In this document: positions 19,119-28,101 of the stretch, piece by piece | How positions within the stretch are numbered: position 1 is the stretch's first letter | Layout of the letters: each line of letters begins with the position of its first letter | Assembly: GCA_028824555.1 (NCBI GenBank) | Contig: JAPPDJ010000097.1 | Location: 1 to 64,000 of the forward strand | From: Gammaproteobacteria bacterium | GTDB taxonomy: Bacteria > Pseudomonadota > Gammaproteobacteria > Pseudomonadales > Azotimanducaceae | DNA: 64,000 nucleotides | Direction of reading: 5' to 3' | Program-made: the position numbers and the translations under genes | The notes under the pieces: generated by a model | The model's input: only the letters and a program-made list of their open reading frames with translations | What the model was told of the DNA's origin: nothing | Databases searched by the model: none

Positions 19119-21704
19119 ATGAAGTGGAAAGTCATTGACGGGCGCGGCACGACCGTGCCGATGGCGTTGATTCTCGCGGTGGCGCTGGCCGTTCCAGCCA
19201 GTGGCCAGGACGCCGAGCCGCAGGTGGAGCAGGCAGACCCGAACATGGTTGAGGAGCTCACCGTTGTCGGCTCCCGACGGCGAGACCGCTCGGCGGCGGA
19301 CTCGCCCGTCCCCGTGGACGTGATTGACGGCAACGACTTCGCCCAAGGCGACTCCAACATGGATTCGCTGGTGGCGAGCCTCGTGCCTTCCTACAACGTG
19401 AGCCAGGAACCGATCAGCGACGCCGCCACGTTCATCCGTCCGGCAACGCTGCGTGGCCTCGCGCCCGACGCCACCCTCGTGCTGGTCAACGGCAAGCGTC
19501 GGCATCGGGCAGCCGTGATCGCGCTGCTTGGCTCTGGCATCTCCGGGGGCTCGCAAGGGCCGGACATCTCTGCCATTCCCGCCATTGCGCTCGATCGGTT
19601 GGAGGTCCTGAGGGACGGCGCATCTGCGCAGTACGGCTCCGACGCTATCGCCGGCATCATGAACTTCGTAATCCGCGAGGACACCGAAGGCGCGACGCTT
19701 GACGTCAAGTACGGCGACCACTACCTGGGCGATGGCAACGCGGTCACCATTGCCGGCAATGTCGGCATGGCCATGACCGACAGCGGCTTCGCCAACTTCA
19801 GCTTCGAGTGGAAGGAAACCGACCCCACTAGCCGCAGCGAGCAGCGCGCGGACGCGCAGGGGCTCATCAGCGCCGGCAACATCGACGTGCGCCGGCCCGC
19901 GGCACAGATTTGGGGGGCGCCGCGCTACACCGACGACTTCAAGATCTTCGGCAACCTCGGCATGGATGTCGGCGGCGCCGAGGCGTATGCCTTCGGCAAC
20001 TGGTCCGAACGGCAGGTGGAAGGCGGTTTCTACTATCGGAATCCGCATACGCGCGGCGGCGTCTTCCGCGGCGACGTGGTGGACGGCTACCCCACCGTCA
20101 AGGTGGCCGACATCGATTGGAGCGACAACCCGGAGGGCGTCGTCAACAACTGCCCGGTCGTGAGAATCATGAACAACCGCCCGGACCGCCAAGCCCTCAC
20201 CGCCGTGCGCCGGGACCCAGGCTGCTACTCGCTGATCGAGAGGTTCCCGGGCGGCTTCACACCGCAATTCGGTGCCTTCATCGCCGACACCAGCATTACC
20301 GGCGGCCTGCGCGGCGAAACCAACGGCGGCTGGTTCTGGGACCTAAGCGCGTCCGCCGGGCGCAGCAACGCCCAGTTCTACATCTACAACACCATCAATC
20401 CGCAGCTGCTGAGCCTCGGCAACGACATTCCGACGCACTATCAGGCCGGTGCGTACACGGAATTCGACCGGGTGGTGAACTACGACCTCTCGAAGCCGAT
20501 TGAGGTAGACGGGCTTTTCGGCGCCGTCAACGTAGCGATGGGGCTTGAGTACCGGGACGAGACCTTCAAGATCGAGAACGGCGAGCCGAACTCGTTCTTC
20601 ATCGATCCGACCCTCGCCGCCCAAGGCTTCGGCATCGGCTCCAACGGCTTCCCCGGATTCCAGCCCGGCGATGCTGGCGAAAACACCGTGAAGGCGTATG
20701 CCGGCTACCTCGACCTCGAGTCGAACGTTACCGAAATGCTGCTAATCGGCGCCGCGGCGCGATTCGAGAACTACAACGAGTTCGGCAGCACCTTGGACGG
20801 CAAGCTCGCGGCCCGACTCGAGCTCGTGCCGGAGTTCGCCTTGCGGGGCGCGATCAGCACCGGCTTCCGGGTGCCGACCGCGGGGCAGGCGAACCTGCGC
20901 AACGTGACGACGGAATTCAACATGGGGCAACTCGCGGACATCGCCACGCTGCCGCCGACCAATCCCATCGCCGTGCAAAAGGGCGCCCAGGCGTTGACGC
21001 CGGAGACCTCCGTGAACATCACCCTTGGCGCGGTGGCGTCAGTGGGCGACCTCGACCTGACCGTCGACTACTACCAGATCGAGATCGAGGATCGAATCGC
21101 CTTCACGAGCCGGTTCAACCTGACGCCCGGAGACATCTCCTCGCTGCTGGCGGCCGGTGTGACGGACGCGACCAGCTTCACCTCGGTTCGGTTCCTGTCG
21201 AACCAGCAGACGGTGGAGACCTCAGGGATCGACCTGGTGGCGACGTGGCCGTTCGAACTCGGCGAAGGCAGCTCGACGCTGACCTTGGCGGCGAACTTCT
21301 CGGAGATCGACCTCACCAAGTTCAGCCCGCAGTTCACCAGCGAAAACCGCCGCTTGCAGATCGAGAACGGGCGCCCGGACTCCCGCTTCATGCTCACCTG
21401 GAACCACGTGCAGGAGCATTGGCGGTACATGGTGCGGGTGCGCTACTACGGCGAGTACTACGACGCTCCCACCAACGACGGCTCGGTCGCCTACTATCCC
21501 GACCCGGATGCGCTGCTTGACTTGGAAGTGGCGTACGACGTGTCCGAAGACCTGATGCTGCTCGTTGGCATCCAGAACGCCCTGGACACCTATCCCACCG
21601 AAAACCCGGCGGGCGAGGTGGCTGGGCTGCTCTACCCAGAGAATTCGCCGTGGGGCTTCAACGGCGGTTTCTACTACCTGCGGATGCGCTGGGACGTTCG
21701 CTAG
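19119..21704 (+). CDS. TonB-dependent outer-membrane receptor
   Basis: I chose the ATG at 19119, which begins a signal peptide (MKWKVIDGRG then a hydrophobic run ending VPASG) and follows a purine-rich ribosome site; this gives 861 residues. A TonB-box-like segment EELTVVGSRRRDR (about residues 45-58) precedes the plug domain, which contains TLRGLAPDATLVLVNGKRRH and the LDRLEVLRDGASAQYGSDAI motif. The rest is a 22-strand barrel with many alternating aromatic strands. Such receptors import siderophores, vitamins or oligosaccharides using TonB energy; the ligand is unknown. The C-terminus is WDVR, whereas most members end in an aromatic residue. Confidence 0.93.
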   Translation: MKWKVIDGRGTTVPMALILAVALAVPASGQDAEPQVEQADPNMVEELTVVGSRRRDRSAADSPVPVDVIDGNDFAQGDSNMDSLVASLVPSYNVSQEPISDAATFIRPATLRGLAPDATLVLVNGKRRHRAAVIALLGSGISGGSQGPDISAIPAIALDRLEVLRDGASAQYGSDAIAGIMNFVIREDTEGATLDVKYGDHYLGDGNAVTIAGNVGMAMTDSGFANFSFEWKETDPTSRSEQRADAQGLISAGNIDVRRPAAQIWGAPRYTDDFKIFGNLGMDVGGAEAYAFGNWSERQVEGGFYYRNPHTRGGVFRGDVVDGYPTVKVADIDWSDNPEGVVNNCPVVRIMNNRPDRQALTAVRRDPGCYSLIERFPGGFTPQFGAFIADTSITGGLRGETNGGWFWDLSASAGRSNAQFYIYNTINPQLLSLGNDIPTHYQAGAYTEFDRVVNYDLSKPIEVDGLFGAVNVAMGLEYRDETFKIENGEPNSFFIDPTLAAQGFGIGSNGFPGFQPGDAGENTVKAYAGYLDLESNVTEMLLIGAAARFENYNEFGSTLDGKLAARLELVPEFALRGAISTGFRVPTAGQANLRNVTTEFNMGQLADIATLPPTNPIAVQKGAQALTPETSVNITLGAVASVGDLDLTVDYYQIEIEDRIAFTSRFNLTPGDISSLLAAGVTDATSFTSVRFLSNQQTVETSGIDLVATWPFELGEGSSTLTLAANFSEIDLTKFSPQFTSENRRLQIENGRPDSRFMLTWNHVQEHWRYMVRVRYYGEYYDAPTNDGSVAYYPDPDALLDLEVAYDVSEDLMLLVGIQNALDTYPTENPAGEVAGLLYPENSPWGFNGGFYYLRMRWDVR

Positions 21705-21723
21705 TCCCGGCAATCCCAATCTG

Positions 21724-21753
21724 CCTGCGGGCGAGGCATGCCTCGCCCGCAGG
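21724..21753. repeat. 30-bp perfect palindrome downstream of the TonB receptor
   Basis: The sequence is its own reverse complement over 30 bases, centred on GCATGC with arms reading CCTGCGGGCGAG. It lies 20 bp after the receptor stop codon, where it could slow transcription, but no T-run follows. A related palindrome with the same GCATGC centre is at 56561-56580. Confidence 0.85.
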
Positions 21754-21849
21754 CGCGTCCCCCGTAGCCTCGAAGGGCAACACATCAGTCGCCCGGCCTG
21801 AGGTTGGTTTCGGCCCGCCCTACGGCGCAGAGGGCGGCGTCGCGGCGCC

Positions 21850-23049
21850 TTAGGGTGCGGACGCGGCGTCCGTTCGGTAGCTCGTGAGGTCGATGTCTTG
21901 CCGGAACGGCGTGTGCTCTTCCTCGATCCAGGCGATGTCGCGCTCGACGTACTTGCGTTCGTCGTCGAGGTAGTTCGCCACGGCCTCGCGCAGTCCCCCA
22001 TGGCGGATCCAGTGCGCCGAATACGTCGGCCTCGGTAGGTATCCACGCGCCAGTTTGTGGCCACCCTGGGCACCCGCTTCCACCCGCTGCAGCCTGTGCT
22101 CGATGGCAAAGTCGATGGCTTGGTAGTAGCAGGCCTCGAAGTGCAGGAAAGGGTGGTCCTCGATGCACCCCCAGTTGCGCCCAAAGAGCGCGTCCTCGCC
22201 GATGAAGTTGATGGCGCCAGCGATGTAGCGTCCTTCGCGGCGGCACATGATGAGCAGCACCTGTTCGCCCATAGCCTCGCCGACGTGGCTGAAGAACTCG
22301 CGCGTCAGGTAAGGCGTGCCCCACTTGCGGTGGCCGGTGTCGATGTAGAACGAGTAGAAGGCATCCCACTGCGCCTCGGTGATGTTGCCCGTCAGCCATT
22401 CGATGTCGATGCCATTGCCCCGGGCGCCCTTGCGTTCGCGGCGGATGTTCTTGCGCTTCTTGGAGGAAAGCACCGCAAGGAACTCGTCGAAGCTCGCGAA
22501 GCCGTGGTTTTCCCAGTGGAACTGCGTGTCCATGCGCTGCAACATGCCGAGCTCGGCGGCGCGGTCCCACTCCGGCTTCGGCATGAAGGTGAAGTGGATG
22601 GAGCTGACGCCCACCTTGTCTGCGACCTGCACGGCGGCCCCGAGCAGGGCATTGGCCGTCGCCTCGTCGTCGGGGTCGGCGGTCAGCAGGCGGCGTCCGG
22701 TGGCCGGCGTGAAGGGGATGCTTGCCTGGAGCTTGGGGTAGTAGCGCCCGCCAGCCCGGCGAAACGCCTCGGCCCAGCCACCGTCGAAGACATACTCCCC
22801 ACGCGAATGCGACTTCAGGTACATCGGCAAAACGCCCGTGGGCGGCGCCCCCTCCGCTGGCGACACCACGAGGTGAAACGGCTGCCATCCGGTCTCGGCG
22901 CAGACGCTGCCGCTCTCTTCGAGCGCGAGCAGGAAGCGGTGGTCGAGAAACGGGTTGTAAGGCAGCGCCGCGGGATTGGCGCAGCGGTTCCAGACGGATT
23001 CGTCGATGTCTCGAATGTTGTGCAAGACGCGAGCGACGCGTTCCGTCAA
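21850..23049 (-). CDS. COG3146 / FemAB-related acyltransferase
   Basis: A 399-residue protein of the family often named peptidogalycan biosynthesis protein or GNAT-fold COG3146. Family-typical segments are NPFLDHRFLLALEESGS, then LPMYLKSHSRGEYVFDGGWA, FTPATGRRLL, KRKNIRRERK, the WGTPYLTREFF segment and FEACYYQAIDFAIEHRLQRV with GAQGGHKLARGY near the end. It is thought to transfer an acyl or aminoacyl group, but no substrate is established. It is divergent from the efflux operon that begins at 23315 and convergent with the TonB receptor. Confidence 0.82.
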   Translation of the reverse strand: MTERVARVLHNIRDIDESVWNRCANPAALPYNPFLDHRFLLALEESGSVCAETGWQPFHLVVSPAEGAPPTGVLPMYLKSHSRGEYVFDGGWAEAFRRAGGRYYPKLQASIPFTPATGRRLLTADPDDEATANALLGAAVQVADKVGVSSIHFTFMPKPEWDRAAELGMLQRMDTQFHWENHGFASFDEFLAVLSSKKRKNIRRERKGARGNGIDIEWLTGNITEAQWDAFYSFYIDTGHRKWGTPYLTREFFSHVGEAMGEQVLLIMCRREGRYIAGAINFIGEDALFGRNWGCIEDHPFLHFEACYYQAIDFAIEHRLQRVEAGAQGGHKLARGYLPRPTYSAHWIRHGGLREAVANYLDDERKYVERDIAWIEEEHTPFRQDIDLTSYRTDAASAP

Positions 23050-23136
23050 AACGACCTCTCCTGAAGCGTGGGAACCACCGCCATCATTCTACTCCCCAGA
23101 GCCGATTGTCAGCAGGAGCCCTCAGCGCGGGGGAGC

Positions 23137-23155
23137 GCGAGGGGCCTCCCCTCGC
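23137..23155. repeat. Short perfect hairpin in a divergent promoter region
   Basis: GCGAGGGG and CCCCTCGC form an 8-bp stem with a 3-base loop. It lies in the 265-bp gap between the acyltransferase and the efflux operon. It could be a small repeat unit or regulatory hairpin. I saw no clear -35/-10 pair elsewhere in this gap. Confidence 0.5.
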
Positions 23156-23314
23156 TAGAAGTTGGCCTCGGTAGGTTGGCGGCTGTCGCTTTCGGCAAAA
23201 CCGAAACCGGCCGGCCGGCGACTTAATGCCGGCAAGGCGGGCAATGGTGCGACGCCGGCCTTGTGGCATAGTCCGCACCGCACTTGGTGTCGCGACGCTG
23301 TGACGAAGAGCGAG

Positions 23315-24595
23315 ATGGACAAGGCGGAACTCGTCAATCGGCTCAAGATCGACCGCGAGGAGACGGCGTCTTCGGGGCGGCCCTTGAAGTGGTTCATCGC
23401 CATCGCGGTGGTAGCGGGGGCCGCCATTGCGTCGTACTCGCTCGGACTTCTGGATTCGATTGCGCCGTCTGCCGAAGCCGGGCCGCTGCCCGTCGAGACG
23501 GTTCTCGCACAGGCGGAGATTCGCTCAGCGCCCGGCGACAGCGTGCTCGATGCCACCGGCTATGTGGTGGCGCGGCGACAGGCCACGGTCAGCTCCAAGG
23601 TGACGGCCAAGGTGATCGACGTGCTGGTGGAGGAGGGCATGGTGGTCGAACGGGGCCAGCTCCTGGCTGTGCTCGACGACAGCATTCCCCAGGCGCGCCT
23701 CAGGCTTGCCGAGTCGCAGCTCGATGCCGCCAAGGCCGCCCTCGCGGAGTTGCAGGTGAACCTCCGTCAAGCACAGCTCGATCTTGGCCGCACAGAGAAT
23801 CTCGCCGAGCGCAACCTTGCCAGCCAAGCCGATCTCGACCGCGACAGCCTATCGGTAGAAGGGCTCATGGCACGCCTGCGTCGTACGGCGAGAGACATCG
23901 CCGTATCGGAGCGTTCTCTCGCGCTGCAGCGGCAGGAACTCACCGACATGGAAATCCGTGCGCCGTTCGGCGGCGTGGTCATCGCCAAGGCGGCGCAGCC
24001 AGGGGAGATGATCTCGCCGGTGTCGGCTGGCGGCGGCTTCACGCGCACCGGCATCTGCACCATCGTGGACATGGATTCGCTCGAGGTCGAAGTGGACGTG
24101 AACGAGGCCTACATCAACCGGGTCTATCCGGACCAGCCGGTCACCGTCGCCCTCAACGCGTACCCCGACGACGATTTTCCGGCGTCGGTGATCGCCACCA
24201 TCCCGGCGGCGGATCGCAACAAGGCCACGGTGCGGGTGCGCATCCGGTTTCTCGAACGCGACGCTCGGGTGTTGCCGGACATGGGCGTGCGGGTGTCGTT
24301 TCTGGAACAGGGGCAAGACGAGCGGAGCCAGACGAGCGGCGAAACGGCAGCGCGAGGCCAAGCGCCTCCTGGCGTGCTAGTGCCGGCGTCGGCAGTGAGC
24401 GGAGCCGAGGGTGCCAGTTTCGTCTGGGTGGTGGAGAACCAAACCGCCCAGCGGCGCGACGTGGTGGTGGGGGACTCGGTGGGTTCGCGGGTGCGGATCG
24501 CAGACGGCCTTGCCGGCGGCGAACGAGTGGTTGCGAAGCTTGATGCAGAGCACGGCGCGCTCGCGGACGGTGTCCGCGTCACCGTGGTGAATTGA
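23315..24595 (+). CDS. HlyD/MacA-family periplasmic adaptor of an efflux system
   Basis: I chose the ATG at 23315 (MDKAELVNRLKID), which gives 426 residues; the open frame runs about 50 codons further upstream without a convincing start. A membrane anchor spans about residues 26-50. Then come the biotinyl-lipoyl half (YVVARRQATVSSKVTAKVIDVLVEEGMVV), a coiled-coil hairpin (about 120-215), the second lipoyl half (MEIRAPFGGVVIAKAAQPGE) and a beta-barrel plus membrane-proximal domain. The gene is followed after 16 bp by an ABC ATPase and two FtsX-type permeases, so the product links an inner-membrane ABC pump to an outer-membrane channel, as MacA does. Confidence 0.9.
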   Translation: MDKAELVNRLKIDREETASSGRPLKWFIAIAVVAGAAIASYSLGLLDSIAPSAEAGPLPVETVLAQAEIRSAPGDSVLDATGYVVARRQATVSSKVTAKVIDVLVEEGMVVERGQLLAVLDDSIPQARLRLAESQLDAAKAALAELQVNLRQAQLDLGRTENLAERNLASQADLDRDSLSVEGLMARLRRTARDIAVSERSLALQRQELTDMEIRAPFGGVVIAKAAQPGEMISPVSAGGGFTRTGICTIVDMDSLEVEVDVNEAYINRVYPDQPVTVALNAYPDDDFPASVIATIPAADRNKATVRVRIRFLERDARVLPDMGVRVSFLEQGQDERSQTSGETAARGQAPPGVLVPASAVSGAEGASFVWVVENQTAQRRDVVVGDSVGSRVRIADGLAGGERVVAKLDAEHGALADGVRVTVVN

Positions 24596-24611
24596 ACATT
24601 CGGAGGGATGC

Positions 24612-25304
24612 ATGGCGATTGTCGATCTCAGCGAAGTCCGCAAGAGCTACGTCAAGGGGCGCGAGGAGGTGGAGGTGCTCACCGGCATCGATCTCGCCGT
24701 CGAGGAGGCTGACTTCCTTGCCCTGATGGGGCCTTCCGGCAGCGGCAAGACAACGCTCCTCAACATCATCGGCGGCATCGACAGCGCCACCAGCGGCAGC
24801 GTGCAGGTTTCGGGGCAAGACCTCGCTGCCATGTCGCGTCGGCAGCTCGCCAAGTGGCGCTCCGAGAACATCGGCTTCGTGTTCCAGTTCTACAACCTGT
24901 TGCCGGTGCTGAGCGCCCGGCGCAACGTCGAATTGCCGCTGCTCCTCACCAAGCTCTCCGGCAAGCAACGACGGAGCAACGCCGACACGGCGCTCGAGAT
25001 CGTTGGCCTCGAGGATCGAGCCCGACACAAGCCGGGGGAGCTCTCCGGCGGTCAGCAGCAGCGTGTGGCCATAGCCCGCGCCATCGTCGCCGATGCGCCG
25101 ATTCTGGTCTGCGACGAACCCACGGGAGACCTAGACCGCGACACTGCCGACGAGATCCTGGAACTCCTGGAAATCCTGAACCGGGACCACGGCAAGACCA
25201 TCGTCATGGTGACGCACGATCCCAAGGCGGCTAGCCACGCCCGGCATGTGGTGCACCTGGACAAGGGCCAGCTTTCCACAGAGACGGACGAGGAGGCGGC
25301 GTGA
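24612..25304 (+). CDS. ABC transporter ATPase, MacB/LolD type
   Basis: A 230-residue stand-alone ATPase with GPSGSGKTT (Walker A), LSGGQQQRVAIARA (signature) and ILVCDEPTGDLD (Walker B with catalytic Glu), plus the FVFQFYNLLPVLSA segment typical of the LolD/MacB/FtsE group. It starts with ATG after GGAGGG. It would energise the FtsX-type permeases encoded immediately downstream (1 bp gap) and work with the upstream adaptor. Confidence 0.94.
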   Translation: MAIVDLSEVRKSYVKGREEVEVLTGIDLAVEEADFLALMGPSGSGKTTLLNIIGGIDSATSGSVQVSGQDLAAMSRRQLAKWRSENIGFVFQFYNLLPVLSARRNVELPLLLTKLSGKQRRSNADTALEIVGLEDRARHKPGELSGGQQQRVAIARAIVADAPILVCDEPTGDLDRDTADEILELLEILNRDHGKTIVMVTHDPKAASHARHVVHLDKGQLSTETDEEAA

Positions 25305-25305
25305 A

Positions 25306-26460
25306 ATGGGCCTCATGTGGGCGAACCTGTTCCGGCGCAAGACGCGCACGTTCTTGACGCTGTTCTCGCTCTTGGTGGCATTCCTGCTCTTCGTCCTGTT
25401 GCGGGCGGTGGCGGCGCCGTTCGCCGGGGGCGGGGTGAGCGTCGATGGTGCCGATCGGCTCGTGGTGACTAGCAAGTACTCGATCATCGACCTGCTGCCG
25501 CTCAGCCAGCTCGCCGAGATTCAGCGCGTGCCCGGCGTGGAGGCTGTGACCCATCAGACGTGGTTTGGCGGCAACTACCAGGACCCCGCCAACTTCTTCC
25601 CCAAATATCCCGTTGAGCCACGGGCGTATTTCGACATGTACCCCGAGTTCGCCATCGACCCGGCGCAGCTTGACGCTTTCGAGAGCACCCGCACCGGCAT
25701 CGTGGTTGAGGAAGGCATGCTGGCGCGCTTCGGCTGGAGCATCGGCGACCGCATCCCCATCGAAGGGGACATCTGGGCGCTCAAGGACGGCAGCCGGCTT
25801 TGGCAGTTCGACCTTGTCGGTACCTACCGCCATCGCGATCCGGGCGAAGGGGCGCCGGTGGCGCTCCTCATGCATTACGACTACTTCGACGAGGCGCGGT
25901 CGTTCGAGGAAGGGGCCGTCGGCTGGTACACCGTGCGGGTCAGCGATCCCGAACAAGCGCCAGCCATTTCGGGCGCGATTGATGCCCTGTTCGAAAACTC
26001 GCCAAGTCCTACCAAGACCAGCACCGAGGCGGAGTTTGCCCGCAGCTTCGCCGCCCAGATCGGCGACATTGCCCTGATGGCCACCGGCATCCTTTCGGCG
26101 GTCTTCTTCACCATTCTGCTGCTCACCGCCAACACCATGTCGCAGTCGCTCCGGGAGCGCATCCCGGAACTCGCGGTGCTGAAAACGGTGGGCTTCAGCG
26201 ATGCCCGGACCTCCCTCTTGGTGGTGGGCGAGTCCGTGTTGCTGTGCGTGCTCGGAGCACTCTTGGGCGTGGGTTTGGGCGCGCTGCTGTTGCCGGTGGC
26301 CAGCGTGGCGACGCAGCAGTTCATGGGGCCGGTGTCGATGTCCCTCGACATTCTCTTGCAGTCCGTGGCGTTTGCCGTGGCGCTGGGGCTTGTTGTGGGG
26401 GCGCTTCCGGCCTTGACGGCGCAACGCCTGCGCATCGTTGAGGCGCTTCGGCGTGGCTAG
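25306..26460 (+). CDS. FtsX/MacB-type ABC permease 1
   Basis: A 384-residue permease: the first helix (about 18-38, LFSLLVAFLLFVLLRAV), a large periplasmic domain (about 45-245), then three C-terminal helices around 255-275, 300-330 and 345-370. The NTMSQSLRERIPELAVLKTVGFSD motif after the second helix is the FtsX/MacB coupling region. The ATG at 25306 lies one base after the ATPase stop. With the second permease it probably forms a heterodimer, like LolC/LolE or YknZ-type systems. Confidence 0.88.
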   Translation: MGLMWANLFRRKTRTFLTLFSLLVAFLLFVLLRAVAAPFAGGGVSVDGADRLVVTSKYSIIDLLPLSQLAEIQRVPGVEAVTHQTWFGGNYQDPANFFPKYPVEPRAYFDMYPEFAIDPAQLDAFESTRTGIVVEEGMLARFGWSIGDRIPIEGDIWALKDGSRLWQFDLVGTYRHRDPGEGAPVALLMHYDYFDEARSFEEGAVGWYTVRVSDPEQAPAISGAIDALFENSPSPTKTSTEAEFARSFAAQIGDIALMATGILSAVFFTILLLTANTMSQSLRERIPELAVLKTVGFSDARTSLLVVGESVLLCVLGALLGVGLGALLLPVASVATQQFMGPVSMSLDILLQSVAFAVALGLVVGALPALTAQRLRIVEALRRG

Positions 26461-26497
26461 GTTCATTGGGCACTGGGTTGAGGGTTTCGGGTGTACG

Positions 26498-26635
26498 CCA
26501 ACACGGGCGACCACAAGGGTCGCCCCTACGGGTGGAGTTCGTCGGGGTGCCGTGGGTTGCGGCCAGGCGAGCGACCAGCAGCGACGGCAATCGTGAGGCG
26601 CTGTAGGGACGGGGCTTGTCCCCGCCCGTGTTGGG
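26498..26635. repeat. Repeat element with 12-bp inverted ends inside the efflux operon
   Basis: CCAACACGGGCG (26498-26509) and its exact complement (26624-26635) bound a 138-bp segment. Inside are a GGGCGACC-acaag-GGTCGCCC hairpin (26505-26525) and a second GC-rich hairpin at about 26608-26628. The segment is most of the 197-bp gap between the two permease genes, whose other junctions are 1-16 bp. I infer that it was inserted into a formerly compact operon. Confidence 0.65.
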
Positions 26636-26657
26636 GTTAACCAAGGGAGACGATGGG

Positions 26658-27821
26658 ATGCTGCGGCAGGTGCTCGAAGTCACGCTGATGAACCTGAGGA
26701 ATGTACGGTCGCGGCTCGGCAGTTCCTCCGTGATCGTGGTCGGCATTGCCGGCGTCGTGGGTGTGCTGATCGCCCTGCTGGCGATGGCTGCCGGCTTTCG
26801 CGCCACGCTGGAGACCGGCGGCGCACCGGACCGGGCCATCGTCATGCGCGATGGTTCGGAAAGCGAGATGCTTAGCAACGTCTCGCCGAACGACAGGTTC
26901 TATGTCAGCACCTTCGCCGGCATCGACGCGGCGAGTGCCGAGCTGTACACCGTTGCCGACGTGCCCAAGCGAGACACCGGGCTCGACGCCAACCTGATCG
27001 TGCGCGGGGTGGAGGCGGAGGCGTTCGAAGTGCGCCCGGAAGTCCGCATCGTCCGGGGCCGCAACTTCGTTCCCGGCCGCGCCGAAATCATCGCCGGGCG
27101 CAATGCCCAGTCGGAGTTCGCGGGGCTCGATATCGGCAATAGCCTCGAGTTCCGCAACAGCGAATGGACTGTGGTGGGCGTGTTCGAAGACGGCGGTTCC
27201 GCGCATGAGTCGGAGATTTGGGTGGATCTCGCCGTCGCCCAGTCTGCGTTTCGTCGCGGCGGAACCGTGAGTTCCCTGCGGCTTCGCGTCGATTCGCCGG
27301 CGTCCATGGATGCCCTGCGGGCGCGGGTCGAGGACGACAAGCAACTCGATCTCAAGCTCGTGCCGGAGGAGGAGTACCTCGCCGCACAAGCGTCGGGCCT
27401 CGCCACCACGATCGAACTCTTTGGCACGGTCGTGGCGTACATCATGGCGGTGGGCGCGGTGTTCGCGGCCCTCAACACCATGTATTCCGCGGTGGTCAGC
27501 CGCACAGTGGAGATCGCCACGCTGCGCGCGCTCGGATTCGGCGGCCTGCCGGTGGTGGTTTCGGTGATGATCGAGGCCATCGCCCTTGCTTTCATCGGCG
27601 GTCTGCTCGGCGCGGCCGTCGCCTGGTTCGGCTTCAATGGCTACACCGTCTCCACCCTCAACAACGCCTCGTTCTCGCAAATCGCCTTCGACTTCGCGGT
27701 GACGCCAGAGCTCATGACCAATGGCCTGATCTGGGCACTCGTCCTCGGCACCATCGGCGGCCTGTTCCCCGCCGTGCGCGCCGCCCGCCTACCAATCACC
27801 ACCGCGCTGCGAGGAGAGTAA
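26658..27821 (+). CDS. FtsX/MacB-type ABC permease 2
   Basis: A 387-residue permease starting at the ATG at 26658 (MLRQVLEVTLMNLRNVRSRLG), which follows a GGGAG site; the frame is open 14 codons further upstream. It has an N-terminal helix (about 20-44), a periplasmic MacB-like domain (about 45-250) and three C-terminal helices, with the coupling motif MYSAVVSRTVEIATLRALGFGG after the second. It is the expected partner of the permease at 25306-26460 in a MacAB/LolCDE-like pump. The 197-bp repeat-bearing gap upstream might reduce or uncouple its expression. Confidence 0.88.
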   Translation: MLRQVLEVTLMNLRNVRSRLGSSSVIVVGIAGVVGVLIALLAMAAGFRATLETGGAPDRAIVMRDGSESEMLSNVSPNDRFYVSTFAGIDAASAELYTVADVPKRDTGLDANLIVRGVEAEAFEVRPEVRIVRGRNFVPGRAEIIAGRNAQSEFAGLDIGNSLEFRNSEWTVVGVFEDGGSAHESEIWVDLAVAQSAFRRGGTVSSLRLRVDSPASMDALRARVEDDKQLDLKLVPEEEYLAAQASGLATTIELFGTVVAYIMAVGAVFAALNTMYSAVVSRTVEIATLRALGFGGLPVVVSVMIEAIALAFIGGLLGAAVAWFGFNGYTVSTLNNASFSQIAFDFAVTPELMTNGLIWALVLGTIGGLFPAVRAARLPITTALRGE

Positions 27822-27910
27822 ACGGGAGGCGACCTCGGTCCCACCATTCGCCATCCAACTTACATGCAACGAATCGCGTAACACGCTGATTGTAAGTGCT
27901 TTTCCTCGTT

Positions 27911-27984
27911 GGGACGGGCTTGTCCCGTCCCGCATTGGGAACTCGACGGACTTGGGTAGGGGACGAGACAAGCCCGTCCCCTAC
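27911..27984. repeat. Paired GC-rich hairpins (GGGACGGGCTTGTC type)
   Basis: GGGACGGG-cttgt-CCCGTCCC forms a hairpin at 27911-27931. A second hairpin uses 27956-27965 with 27975-27984. In addition, 27911-27924 and 27967-27980 are exact complements (14 bp), so alternative folding is possible. The element lies in the 280-bp gap between the efflux operon and the propeller-cytochrome gene. It resembles the second hairpin of the element at 26498-26635. Confidence 0.65.
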
Positions 27985-28101
27985 GGTGGGAGGTGCAATG
28001 CCTTCCCTGGGCGCCGTCCGTTGACGGTGGAAAGCGGGGGCGCAAGGGCGTAGTGTCTTAGGTTTGGTTTGCATTGGCCTAAGGGAAGTCCGAGGGCGGC
28101 C

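Noticed and set aside
21724-21753. Intrinsic terminator of the TonB receptor
   Set aside because: The hairpin is strong but is not followed by a T-run, so I list it as a palindromic repeat only.
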